This document shows positions 1 through 10,531 of a DNA stretch of 64,000 nt, in pieces; positions within the stretch are counted from its first letter, which is position 1; every line of letters starts with the position of its first letter. The stretch spans positions 310,001 through 374,000 of the forward strand of contig CM066920.1 in NCBI GenBank assembly GCA_033964015.1. Reading direction: 5' to 3'. A program made the translations under genes and the position numbers. A model generated the notes under the pieces. That model was not told where the DNA came from and did no database searches. It worked only from the letters and a program-made list of their open reading frames with translations. The DNA comes from Scolanthus callimorphus (lineage: Eukaryota > Cnidaria > Anthozoa > Actiniaria > Edwardsiidae).

Positions 1-1063
1 AACAGTGGACCTTTTTCCTTTTCCAGTATATGCCGTGTAATGTATATAGCATCGCATGTCGATCGATTTTTTCTGAAGCCAAATTGCGCCTTCATAAGAA
101 TGGTTTCATAGACTGGTCTTATTCTCTCAACGACAATGCTTGCTAGGATCTTTGACATCGTTGCAATGATGGAAATACCACGATAGTTCTCGGCCAGACA
201 CTTGGATCCCTTTTGTGCAGGCACGTTATTGCCGATAATGGCCATACACACGGAACCTTGAGGCACGTCCATACTATGTTGAGTAGGATGACTAGGTAAT
301 GGATAAGAGTTGGGGATTGGGAATACTTCAGCTGTTCCGCATAGATGCCATCAGTCCCTTGGCATTTTCCGTTGTTGAATCTCTTGAGGCAATGCTCTAT
401 CTCGACCGCATCAGGTGGGCTTTCATCTATGGGTTGTATATCCTCAGATGGCAAGACATACGGGAATTCCTCCGGCTTGGTCAGCTCAGGCTGAAGTTGG
501 AATGGTCGCAGGCCTAAGTGCTGGGTGAAATGCTTCTCTAACTTCTGCTGGTCAATGACTTTCATGTTCTTTCTTGGCAGTGAAGAGTAGGTCTTTGACA
601 ATTCTTCTTCCACATTCCTTTGTACACTAGCGGTATTGATTTTGTGTGCCTTCTCTCCGAAGTACCTGTTTTTCAGCGCTATGCGCATCTTCCTGATTCG
701 CTTGGATATCTCCTTTTTTTCCTCGGGACCACATGATTTATTGCATTCCACAATCAGTCCAAGAAACTCGTCATTGACCCATGGTTTAGTTTCGCGTTCT
801 TTTTTTCTTTCTGGAATGACCTCTGACGAGGCTCTTGCAACAGCATCTACAACTTGCCGATCAATGTTATCGACCTGGTCAGATGGAGGTTCTTGCGTCA
901 ATATCTCTTCCAGTCTCTCACTGTATTGGTCTCTGATGATTTCAGAGTCACGTAGGCTCCTTATACTAGGAACGTATGGCTTTTTTGATCCGATTTTCTT
1001 TTTGAATAGCTCATGTCTTGTACGTCCAAAGATTGGTGACCAGCTTCGGACGTACGAGTTCAA
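1..1063 (-). pseudogene. RTE-like LINE fragment, linker and reverse transcriptase N-terminal part
   Basis: Part of a non-LTR retrotransposon polyprotein; the reverse transcriptase copies the element's own RNA into DNA at a nick. An open frame covers 1063 down to 143. Its first 200 residues are a basic linker, and near residue 230 it carries an RT entry motif of the type N-G-K-x-x-G-x-D-G-I followed by A-E-x-L-K. At about 190-143 the frame breaks; a second frame continues through an S-x-I-A-T-M-S-K-I-L-A-like stretch and F-G-F-R-K-N-R-S-T, a conserved RT segment, to the window edge. No endonuclease lies upstream, so the copy is 5' truncated near 1078. It runs head-to-head with the next LINE. 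RTE-like is my best clade call from the wording of these motifs; the assignment to an RT is much firmer. Confidence 0.85.
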
Positions 1064-1078
1064 TCGCGTATTATTTTA

Positions 1079-1458
1079 GATTATTGACTTCAGCTTAAAT
1101 GTGCGCTATAACCTATAACACTCTGCGATTGTTTTCGTCGAATTATACTCCGGTGAAGTGCTGCATGCCGTGTACGATTCAGTAAGTTTCGATTCAGTAA
1201 CTTAAGCGTTTTATGCGTGCGAGTCGCGTGCCTTAGCTTATTAAAAATGACTTGCTGCCCAAGTTTAAGCTTATATAACTTAAACTTAGCTTACTCTCGA
1301 TTATTTTACGGTGTTAGTCTAACTTGTCGCCACATTTGGCTATCCAAGTCAATAATCGAAGCTTATGAATTGTATGCGCCTTTCACGGCAGCAGCTAGAA
1401 GCTTTGCTCTAACAATTTCAATATTTTAAGAGTCCCTGGTGCTAGTTCCTATCTCAAA
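1079..1458. other. Spacer between two LINEs, probably 5' UTR of the plus-strand LINE
   Basis: No gene is visible. The stretch is AT-rich with several TTAA/AAGCTTA-like words and leads directly into the plus-strand LINE reading frame, so most of it is plausibly that element's 5' untranslated region. The element's exact 5' end cannot be set without other copies. Confidence 0.35.
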
Positions 1459-3578
1459 ATGGTACAGCTTCAATCCATACCATGCAAGGGTTATTTTAAG
1501 GAGGGAAAATGGCCAAGTTATCGCGGAACCAGGGCCGGCAAGCAGGTTAAGATGAGAGAGTTTTATCGTCGGCAGTTCATTGAAGCCATTACACCCCCAG
1601 GATCAGTGAACCATAGCTCGCCACTTCGAAGGCCTAGTCCTGTCCGCAACCAGTGGAATTGTATCAACATAATACCGAACCCAAGCTCAACACCTCGTCC
1701 GACAAAGTTGTTTGTCCCCTCCATTTTACTCTCAAACGTCATGTCCTTGGCCCCGAAAGTAGACGAAGTTCGCGAAGCTGTCCATTATGTAAATTATGAC
1801 CTAGTGTGCATTACGGAGTCATGGCTCAAAGATCACATAGACAATAACATCGTCGCTATATCGGGATATAATGTGATCCGTCGCGATCGAACAGAGGCTG
1901 AACATGGCGGTGTATGTCTCTACATCAGGGAATCCATACAGTTTAAAGTACTTGAAGAGATGATGGACGATAAATTCGAAGTTCTGTGGACCCAGCTACG
2001 TCCTTCGCGTCTCCCAAGAGGCATAAGTTGTATTATTGTTGGTTTAGTTTACCACTCGCCTAGCGCTGCGGATGGGCCTATGCTCGAATATCTATACAAT
2101 TGCCTATCATCGATTGAAGCACGTTATCCCGGTTGCGGTACGATCTTGCTCGGCGACTTTAATAAAACTCTAGTCAAGAAATCTCCTCGTCTAAGCAATG
2201 GCTTCAAGTTAAAACAGCTCGTGAATTTTTCCACCGGAGGCAGGAATATGTTAGACCCAGTGTTTACGAACTTGAGCGAGTTCTATAGCTCGCCTTGCCA
2301 ACGTCCTGCGTTTGGCTTGTCAGATCACTTCTCAGTTGACCTTCAGCCCCTCGAACGATCAGAGCGCCCCAGTGTAAAGCTCAGGGTCAAGAGGAGGGAC
2401 CTACGCCCTTCCAAGCGATTTGCAGTACGCACTAACCTTGAGGAGGTCGATGTAAAGAGCCTCTTCGATTGTAAAGACACCTGCGAAGCGAAATGCCAAG
2501 TGCTGGAGTCAATAGTTAAGACCGGTTTGGACATCCTAGTCCCGCAGAAGACAAAAACCGTCCAGTCTAATGAACCTCCCTGGATGAACTGTAAGTTGAA
2601 GCAGTTGATATGTTCGCGCCAAAAAGCACTATCAGACGGAGATCTAGACCAATACCGCGAGTTGAGGAATCGAGTGAACCGCGAAAGGAAATCATGTCGC
2701 GCTAAATTCTACGAAACAAAGGTTGAGCACTTGAAAGAGTCCAAGCCGTCTTCCTGGTGGAGTGAAGTAAAAAAGCTCGGTGGGATGACAAATCCATCAG
2801 GGAGCCAGGATCCCGCCCTTTTGTACCAACATATTGTTAGCGGTCAAGATACTTCCCCCTGTTTAGAAAGCGTCGCGAACACTATTAACAATGCGTTCCT
2901 TGCTCCGATGAACGTTTTTGATCCGCTGACAGAGAACAGCTTCCCACGTTTGACCCCCGAGTCAGGGGAGTATACCCTCCAAGTATCGGAACTTTCAGTC
3001 CTGAGCAAATTGTCCGATCTTAATCCATCCAAGGCTTGCGGACCTGATGGAGTTCCGGGATGGATACTCAAGGAGAATGCAGACCTGCTTGCACAGCCAG
3101 TCGCTGACATCTTGAACTGCTCTTACAAGAAGGCCAGGTTACCTCAGTCATGGAAGGATGCCGACATCGCTCCTGTCCCCAAGCAGAAACCGATCCTTAA
3201 GTTAACAAGCACCTTCGGCCGATTTCGTTAACACCCGTGCTGTCCAAGCTCGCCGAGGACTATGTGGTCGACCAACACCTTAAACCTGCAGTCCTTCGAA
3301 AGGTGGACGGGAATCAATACGGTACAGTGCCGGGCTCGAATACGACATTCGCCCTTATCAGCATGTTCCATTCCTGGCTTGGTGCAACGGACGGAAATGG
3401 AGCCACCGTCAGGACCATTCTCTTCGACTTCCGCAAAGCCTTCGATTTGATCGATCACGGAATCCTCGTGCGGAAGCTGATGACGTATGATCTGCCCAGC
3501 ACCATCGTAGCCTGGATCATAGACTTCCTGACGTCCCGAAGGCAGCGCGTGAAACTCAGTCAGGATTGATACTCAGAG
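1459..3578 (+). pseudogene. LINE ORF2, endonuclease and first half of reverse transcriptase
   Basis: The first 590 codons are open. Residues about 90-300 form an exonuclease-endonuclease-phosphatase domain that would nick target DNA: signs are L-S-N-V-M-S-L near the start, C-I-T-E-S-W-L, L-L-G-D-F-N and the terminal S-D-H-F. Residues 300-480 are the basic linker. The RT starts near residue 520 with A-C-G-P-D-G-V-P. At about 3198-3215 the frame shifts by one base; the next frame, to about 3569, continues with R-P-I-S-L-T-P-V-L-S-K and F-D-F-R-K-A-F-D-L-I-D-H, RT blocks with the first catalytic aspartate. Coding then meets the Penelope-like insertion. The rest of the RT resumes at 5229. Confidence 0.88.
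3565..3578 (+). repeat. Target-site duplication, left copy
   Basis: The 14 bases ATTGATACTCAGAG occur here and again at 5215-5228, exactly flanking the Penelope-like element. Removing one copy and the insert rejoins the LINE reading frame across the GVPQG motif region, so this is the duplication made on insertion. Confidence 0.9.
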
Positions 3579-4001
3579 CAAAAGCGACTCCGAATAACAT
3601 GTTAAACAGAAGTGCAATATTTCGGTTTTACTTCAAACCATTATCAAGCAAGACTGAACGCAGTGGAGGGACTAGAACAATACAAGCTCTTTTGTGGCCT
3701 TGATACCATTGTTCAGAGAAGGCACGCATTTCTTAATTAGCAAAGATTCCAGGAAGCACAGTTCAACAAAGTTCGTATTAATCGCGAGAATGTTGGTTTT
3801 TGAAATTACAGTGCTACGAGTAAATGCTGCGGTATTTACAATAGGCTGTTTGTTTTTAATGATAGCTTCTGGCAAATTATGTAGATCTACTAAATATTTA
3901 AAAGCCTGACAATTAACAAGGTGACAATGCACAGCCGAATGCTCTTCGGTAGAGTGCTCTTCTAGCCTAGTAATTAAGCAACGGTCTGTTTTGCCAATGT
4001 A
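3579..4001 (-). repeat. Inverted copy of the Penelope-like element's 3' end
   Basis: The minus strand repeats the last part of the element's endonuclease frame and 3' untranslated region, matching about 4758-5214 with only scattered differences, for example one extra A in a run near 3860. The copy starts inside the CNEMYIGKTD-coding segment and stops at the target duplication. It has no function of its own beyond the terminal structure. Confidence 0.88.
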
Positions 4002-4002
4002 T

Positions 4003-4460
4003 CAATGGGCTCTTCTCTTGGACCAGTTCTCGCTAATATTATCATGACGGAACTGGAGAAACATATCATACCCCCCTTGTTCAGTAGCGGTCTTATTGAG
4101 TTCTATGGGAGATACGTAGACGACACTCTAGTACTTACCAGACCTGAATCTGTCCCTAAAATTCTAAAAGCACTAAATAGTTTCCACAAGAACCTTAACT
4201 TTACAGTAGACACCTTTCCCGATGGTAATGTCCACTTTCTAGACCTTGCAATTGACCGGACAACTATAGACGTTTTCGGAATAACACTAATACCGGGCAA
4301 TATGTCGCTTTCGACAGTTTTGAACCCTGGTGGCGGAAAACAGCTTGGGCCAGGTGTCTCTACAACCGTGCCTCGCGGATCTGTTCTACAGGAGCGCTAC
4401 TTACTAAGCAGACTTCAACCATCAGAATTTCCTGTCGTGGAATGGTTTCCCTAAACGCGT
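4003..4460 (+). pseudogene. Penelope-like reverse transcriptase, C-terminal part
   Basis: The frame opens in G-S-S-L-G-P-V-L-A-N-I-I-M, an RT palm segment, and has the catalytic Y-V-D-D-T-L at about residue 38, then N-L-N-F-T-V and H-F-L-D-L, all typical of Penelope-like RTs. After about residue 95 it shifts: the natural continuation (F-D-S-F-E-P-W-W-R-K) is in another frame from about 4310, and a further shift comes near 4380. The N-terminal half of the RT is missing because the copy is truncated. In active elements this enzyme reverse transcribes the element's RNA in the nucleus. Confidence 0.85.
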
Positions 4461-5085
4461 GGCCTCTGCACTTGTTAAATCTTATGCCGCCCGCCAACAC
4501 CCTCGTCGTCCCAAGACCCCGCCTAACCCGGATGACAAAACTGTCTGGATCCATATTCCGTACGCAGGTCGTGAAGGAGAAAGGATTGCCCATAGATTAG
4601 TAAAGAAACTAAAGCGGTGGCTCGTCTCTAATGTAAACTTGAAAATCATATTTAAGACAAAGAAAGTTGCTATGTACTGCTCCGCCAAAGACCCCTCTCC
4701 CGAAAACCTAAAGTCACATGTTATATACCGCTTTGTTTGCCCCGCTTGTAATGAAATGTACATTGGCAAAACAGACCGTTGCTTAATTACTAGGCTAGAA
4801 GAGCACTCTACCGAAGAGCATTCGGCTGTGCATTGTCACCTTGTTAATTGTCAGGCTTTTAAATATTTAGTAGATCTACATAATTTGCCAGAAGCTATCA
4901 AAAACAAACAGCCTATTGTAAATACCGCAGCATTTACTCGTAGCACTTTAATTTCAAACACCAACATTCTCGCGATTAATACGAACTTTGTTGAACTGTG
5001 CTTCCTGGAATCTTTGCTAATTAAGAAATGCGTGCCTTCTCTGAACAATGGTATCAAGGCCACAAAAGAGCTTGTATTGTTCTAG
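4459..5085 (+). pseudogene. Penelope-like element endonuclease (GIY-YIG type), C-terminal region
   Basis: An open frame of 208 codons to a stop at 5085. Residues about 20-70 are a basic linker. At about residue 90 it has V-I-Y-R-F-V-C-P-A-C-N-E-M-Y-I-G-K-T, the paired VIY and YIG signature plus the CxxC and T-x-R-C-L-x-x-R-L-x-E-H stretch of the GIY-YIG nuclease of Penelope-like elements, which would nick the target. It lies directly after the broken RT and is in reality the C-terminal part of the same polyprotein; the start codon at 4459 is not a true start. Its end is repeated in inverted form at 3672-3932. Confidence 0.85.
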
Positions 5086-5214
5086 TCCCTCCACTGCGTT
5101 CAGTCTTGCTTGCTAATGGTTTCAAGTAAAACCGAAATATTGCACTTCTGTTTAACATGTTATTCGGAGTCGCTTTTGCTTTGTATTATCTTCATTTATC
5201 GGCTGGAAATGGAT

Positions 5215-5228
5215 ATTGATACTCAGAG
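5215..5228 (+). repeat. Target-site duplication, right copy
   Basis: Second copy of ATTGATACTCAGAG, directly after the inserted element and before the resumed LINE coding sequence. Confidence 0.9.
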
Positions 5229-5970
5229 TGGGGCACCATTCCATCCGGTGTACCACAAGGCACAAAACTTGGTCCGTGGCTGTTCACCATGATGATCAAT
5301 GATCTGTCCATCACAGGGATCGACATGTGGAAATATGTAGACGATACAACCATTAGTGAGACGATCCCAAAGTGCCAGCCCTACAGCAATCTCCAGCAGT
5401 TCGTAGACGACCTAGCTAGGCAGGTTTCCCTTGATAGGTTCCAGCTAAACGAGGCAAAATGCAAGGAGCTCCGTATCTCCTTTGCACGATCGGCGCCTAA
5501 CTTTGACCTTATTATGGTTAACAACAAGCAACTTGAATGTGTTAATCTGGCTAAGATTTTAGGTGTTAACTTCTCTAGTGACCTTAAATGGAAGTACATG
5601 TCGGAGAAATACTTAAGAAAGTCAACAAGCGCCTTTACTTCCTAGGTCAACTTAAGCGCGCTCAGATAAAGCCTAATGAGCTTATTACTTTCATCCTTTC
5701 ATGCATCAGACCGGTAACAGAATACGCATGCGCGCTGTTCCACAACAGCTTACCAAAGTACCTGGCATCGGATTTAGAATCCTGCCAAAAGCGCGCGCTT
5801 CGCATCATCTTTCCGAGAAGTGTTATTCACAGGCCCTAGAGGACACAGGTCTCCCCACCCTGCAGGACAGGCGTGAGGCAATTACAATCAAGCTCTTCCA
5901 GGAGATAACTGAACCAAGCCACAAACTTCACAATCTTCTGCCTCCAAAAACGAGTGTAACACCAATCTAA
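5229..5970 (+). pseudogene. LINE ORF2, second half of reverse transcriptase
   Basis: Continuation of the LINE frame interrupted at 3578. It begins just before I-P-S-G-V-P-Q-G-T-K-L-G-P (RT block), then W-K-Y-V-D-D-T-T, the catalytic YxDD box, and L-G-V-N-F-S-S-D-L-K-W, the thumb start. Frame changes occur near 5590 and near 5815. The last part includes K-K-V-N-K-R-L-Y-F-L, C-I-R-P-V-T-E-Y-A and the usual C-terminal helical region, ending at the stop at 5970. Together with 1459-3578 it would make one protein of roughly 950 residues, the normal size for this class. Confidence 0.85.
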
Positions 5971-6242
5971 GGAGGAGGCGGGCCTTTGCAGTTCCTAAGG
6001 CCAAAACAAACAGGTTTCGGAATAGTTTCATAGTTTTTAATGCTTTAAATCAATTTTAGAGTAAGTAATATTTTTATCCAATTTCAGCTGCTAGAGTTTT
6101 ATATATGTACATACAATCAAATTTATAGTTATTAGTTTTATTATTATCAATGTATTATTATTAGTATTATTGTAAACTAGCGTAATTCAACCCTAATGGT
6201 TGCAATGCTTTTAAATAAACTTATCTATCTATCTATCTATCT
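5971..6242 (+). repeat. LINE 3' untranslated region with TATC tail
   Basis: Non-coding AT-rich sequence after the LINE stop codon. It contains AATAAA-like words and ends in about five TATC units (6222-6242), the expected microsatellite tail. The 315 bases beyond it to the next stop codon hold nothing I recognise. Confidence 0.65.
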
Positions 6243-6557
6243 CGTAAATACCTACGGCAAAATTTAACCGCTTTACTTCGCTAAATTTAACTAAGTTTTC
6301 TTTCCAGAGCATCAGTCAGTCTACCAAAAATATGTTAAGTTAAGTTATTGTTATCATAAAAACCTCCCTCTAATTTTGTGCTCATGTTGATTGAATGAAA
6401 ATTGAATTCAATTATTATTTCAAATGTATTCAATACGGATAAAAGTCGATAACTGCGTGAAACATTAGGTTTTTTAAATATTTACATTTTTTCTTAAATT
6501 ATTACACAATAAACATCTTTGTCGTTATATTTACATAAAATAAGCATAAATAGGAAA

Positions 6558-9500
6558 CTATTTATTTCCAGAAAGCTTTGTGTTTTTTGCATTGCTAGTG
6601 ATATCATTTTTCCATTCCTTGAAGAGAAAATCAGCATATTTAAGTTTTTTCATGTAGATAGATGCTTCTTTATCAGAGTTTATCAGAACTAAGGTTGGTG
6701 TTGTACCATGTAGAAGATAGTAGTTCTTTTCCCATTTCTTTAAATGTCCTCTGACTTGCTTCTGTTCTGCTCTTACTTTTCTTTGTATGTTGGCTAGTTC
6801 ATTCTCATATTTTTTATGTTATCTCGGTCATGAAGGTTTTGCTTTAGACGCATTCGAGCATGGTCAAATTGTTTGACTTCATCTGTTGGGCCAAGAACAA
6901 CCTCAACTGTTTTTCCTAGCTTTGTTTGAAGACTGTTTGATGTGTGTATTTCAATCTGGTGTATTTTTTTTGCAGACAAGAGCTGGCATCATGTCTTGAA
7001 GAAGGAGTTGCAGCTGTGGTTTGGAGGGATGCAGTCATTTCAGAGATCTGTTGAGTGGCTTCAGGTTGGTTTTCACTAATCTCTGTGTTATGCTCATTAT
7101 TCTCGGGATCTTTGGCATCAATCATTGAGTTATCAAGGCACTCTTGCAGCTCCTCTTCATGCTCCTGTACCATAAACAGAACATTTTCTGGTTCCTTTTC
7201 CTCCTTCTCATTTCCAACATCGAGAACCTCCTCCTCTATTTGAAAGTCATTGCAGACTTCATTGTCACTATTGTAGGCATTTGTTAGTTTTTACCATTTT
7301 TCCCTGTGCATTGGCCTGATATAGGAAGTGAGCTGGTAGTGACACAGACTCCTGAATGCATTGATCCCAGCAACTAGACAGGTAGCTCTCTTCTGTCTTC
7401 ATGGAGTTAGAACGAAAGTGATGCAGCGGAGGGCCTTCAACTCTTGAGCTTGGTTCTTCCGGAGAGTCGAAAAACTCTACTTCATCAGAATCAGCATGGT
7501 ATTCCCACCAAATTCCTCGTCCAGGAAGAAGAAAGTCGCTTATTCTCTCTAGGTTGGCCTGCCACCTTGGGGTCACTGAGAACATAGCACGGGATGCGTG
7601 TGTTTGGGAAGCTGGAGAGAGTTTGTGAAAGCTTAGAAATATCATTCTGCTGTTTGGCCGTTGATTTATATAGGAGCTCTCCAAATTCTTCTTCTACTTG
7701 CAGCCTCAATAATACATTACTAATCACATGTGCTGGGTGGTTATTGCTAGTGGCTTTTGTGATCCCTTGATGGCATTGAATTTCCTCTCTTCATTTTCTG
7801 CATTAGATGAAGTGCCAGATATCAATCTATATTGCATAGGCTCATGAGATACTAGATTATGGAGATATTTCCCATAAAGTTTCCGGGCAGTGAGAGATTT
7901 TGGCTTTGAGCCAAATTCCAGGGAACAGATAACAAAATGTAAAAAGGAGACATTGTGATAGCGAAGAACAGTTCTTGGTGTCCGGTCATAAGCTTTTTGG
8001 TACAGAATCTCTTGCATTTCAACTAGAGTTCTTAAAAGTGTTTCAAATGTTTCAGGAAGCTGGCCTTTAAGTGTCTTTGTCATTAATAGGAGACAGTAGC
8101 GATAGTCAGTTGCTCGTTTGGTTTCTTTGGTGCCCAATGTAAGTTCTTGAATTTCGAGGAATTTTTGTTTTTGTTCTTTCTTCAAGTGATGTGGTATCTC
8201 CTCTATCAAATTGCATATGTGATTAGACAAATCATGCATGGGTTCACACTGTAAAGCTTCATAGGAGGAGGAGGGAGGAGGGAGGAGCTCATGACTGCAT
8301 GGATACCACATACAGAGCAGAAATAGTATCCCCCTTTCTGCTGACCAGTTTCAAAAGCTACTGCAGGGCCATCTCCCTTGAAGCATCTCATGACATCCAA
8401 AATAGGTATGCCTTCAACATCAATGGTTTCAGAGAGCCCCTGTAGGCATTCACACCTTGTTGCAGAATATGCGAGTTGCTCTGCATCCCCGGTGTTGCAC
8501 CTTCCCACGATATATAATTGGGGTTTCTCAACTATCGCCTGTATGTCAGCTCTTATTCCTGTTTTTTTCAAAGTACTCATCAGGTGTTAGAAAAATTGCA
8601 GAATCATAAATGGTGGACACAGTGAATAGGATATGCCCATGATTTGATACTGTAGATCCATCATGCCAGAACATCAGGTGCCTCTGCCGCTCAATTCTCT
8701 TGAGCTTGGACCTCATTTTTGTTAGGTTGTCATCTTCATCGAGCTCATTTAGAGTTGTCAGTCTGGCTACAACCTCCAACCTGGTCATCTCTTCATAGTA
8801 GCTATCGGGGTACAGCTTCATGAACTCCTTCTGCTCCTGAAGGGTCTTTGCTCTGATTTCTTCTAATGATATTTTCCTTCCATTTACAACAAATTCTTCT
8901 GACTTTATTTTTCCTTCCTTGTCATAGCTTCTTATACTTCTGAGGAACAATTAATTCACCCAGGGTATACTCTCCCCTTTCGATCTTGAGTTTTAGACTC
9001 TCTTTCAATTCATTGTTGGTCTCAGGAGTTGGAAGTGATATTTCTCCTGTACATGAGTAAAAAAGAAAAGTTATCAAATGGATAAAAGCAAAATAATATG
9101 AAGGGCACTATGGCAGGGAGGGGGGCAAGGGGAGTTGTCAGCCCTCAGATTTTTTAAAAGTCTTACATGACATGCAAAAAAATAGGGAAAATAGGTACAA
9201 AATATGGCAGTCACCCCTCCCCCCCCTAAAAAAGGTTTTTGCCTTGCTATCTTTGGGGGCTTGTTATGCGGGCATTATGCCCCTGATAAAGGGTATGCAA
9301 TTTCTCTATATCAAATTTTCAGTGGTATCGCCTTATAGGATAATAGAGAGAACTGGAGGATGCAAGTTTTGCAGCTAGTGAGTAAAATTATAAAAACTTG
9401 TGTGATTTGTATACCTCCAAGTCCACGTAGTTTCTTTCGTCTTGTTCTTTGTGATGTTGTTTCCTCTCCCTTTCTTTAAGCCTCTGCAGTTTACTCCCTC

Positions 9501-10531
9501 TTTAGCTAGATATGTTTGGGCAATCTGGCCCCCATTCTTTGCAGGTTGGCCCTTCTTATTTGTTATGCCATGCCTCCTTGCTAGATCACTCCAGTTGACA
9601 TCAGCCCCATTTTCATAACTCTCAACCTCTCTTTTCAGTCCTGCTTTATCCCATGTCATGTTCTTAATAATGCCAATATGGTCTTTCTTCTTTCTCTTTT
9701 CGTTCTCTTTTGCATGCCTTTTTTCTGCATCTCTCTTCTTTTCAAATGACATTGCAATTCGATCACGCTGGCGTGCCTTTAGGGACTGCCTATTTCCTAA
9801 ACACCTTTGGAGAGAGGTAGACTTCCAGTGGTTTTCAATCTGTGTTTTCGTTTCTTTGAGGATGTCTCTAAGAATTTTCTTTTTCTCTGCCTTTGTTTTC
9901 TTGACATCAACATTGGCTTCCGGAACTTTGGCTAATGCCTCCCCAAACTCAATTCCTGACCACTTCAGGAAACTAGAATTTATTTCCTTGTAAATTTCTT
10001 TAGCTGCTTCAGTTGCAGCTTTCTTTCCCACTCCATGCCCAAGACAGTCACTGCTCTGTGTTAAGTTTATCTCCCTTACAGTACTGAATGGGTTTTCCTT
10101 GCTTTTGTTTTGCAGACGGCGACTTTTGACTGGAAACAAAGCCTGCACAGAGGAATTTCCCTGGTAACACCCTTTACAGTTGAAAAGAGAATGCTCTTTC
10201 TTCCGTGTATTTGACAAGTTACTCCAGCGTTGAACTGAGAAGTGCTGTAGATATCTCTCCTTTTCACACTTTTTACGAGGACTCCAGTTGGCAAATAAGG
10301 CCAATAGAGCAGGAAAGCGTTTAGAAAATGTCTGGTAATCAATATTATAAGCCTCTACTCTGTCCTTGAATGTTTCACAGAAGATTTTATACTTCAACTC
10401 TGCTTGTAACGACTTCGGTGTTTTGGCGGGATCACTTTTTCAGCAGCGATTTCTCTTGCTTTTCTAGCAGCTGTGATCGCCGCTACCTTGGCAAAGCCAC
10501 AAGTAGTGGGGCTTACAAGGCCTCCTGACAT
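6558..10531 (-). pseudogene. Degenerate two-exon gene of an uncharacterised multi-copy cnidarian protein family
   Basis: I recognise the protein from memory as a large uncharacterised family, repeated many times in coral and other cnidarian genomes; no function is known to me and it may be transposon-borne. Exon 1 runs from ATG at 10531 to about 9398 with a GT donor and encodes an MSGG start, a very basic coiled region and a small domain with the motif D-L-A-R-R-H-G-I-T-N-x-x-G. Exon 2 starts near 9047 after an AG and holds W-H-D-G-S-T-V-S-N-H-G-H (about 8670-8640), E-K-P-Q-L-Y-I-V-G-R, C-E-P-M-H-D-L (about 8245), R-G-I-W-W-E-Y (about 7510) and a C-terminal helix ending at TAG 6558-6560. One-base frame breaks lie near 10430, 8935, 8580, 7760, 7560 and 6825. 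Between about 8310 and 8260 a CTC-rich run replaces a stretch I expect in the family. It is therefore a pseudogene, or a gene damaged by sequencing errors. Confidence 0.75.
9048..9398 (-). other. Probable intron of the cnidarian-family pseudogene
   Basis: Donor GTATAC follows the coding sequence at about 9398 (minus strand), and the acceptor TGTACAG precedes the next coding stretch at about 9047. The stretch between has stops in all minus frames and no similarity to coding sequence. Phase fits at both ends. Confidence 0.55.

Larger units (their letters stand above)
3579..5214 (+). mobile_element. Penelope-like element, 5' truncated, with inverted 3'-end copy at its left side
   Basis: About 1.64 kb inserted into the LINE. 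From about 4003 it codes for the end of a Penelope-type reverse transcriptase and, further on, a GIY-YIG-type endonuclease. The left 420 bases (3579-4001) are a nearly exact inverted copy of the right end (about 4758-5214), so the element is flanked by long inverted repeats around a truncated core. Such inverted terminal duplications are known for Penelope-like elements. The two arms are almost identical, so the insertion looks recent, although the coding frames carry a few breaks. Confidence 0.88.
1459..6242 (+). mobile_element. CR1/L2-like LINE, interrupted by a Penelope-like element
   Basis: Nearly full-length non-LTR retrotransposon of the endonuclease plus reverse transcriptase type. Its coding region is in two parts, 1459-3578 and 5229-5970, separated by the inserted element at 3579-5214. 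The 3' region after 5970 is non-coding, AT-rich and ends in a short TATC microsatellite at 6222-6242, as CR1/L2-type LINEs often do. Several frameshifts make it inactive. A similar but distinct LINE of this broad type is at 47.5-50.3 kb. Confidence 0.85.
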
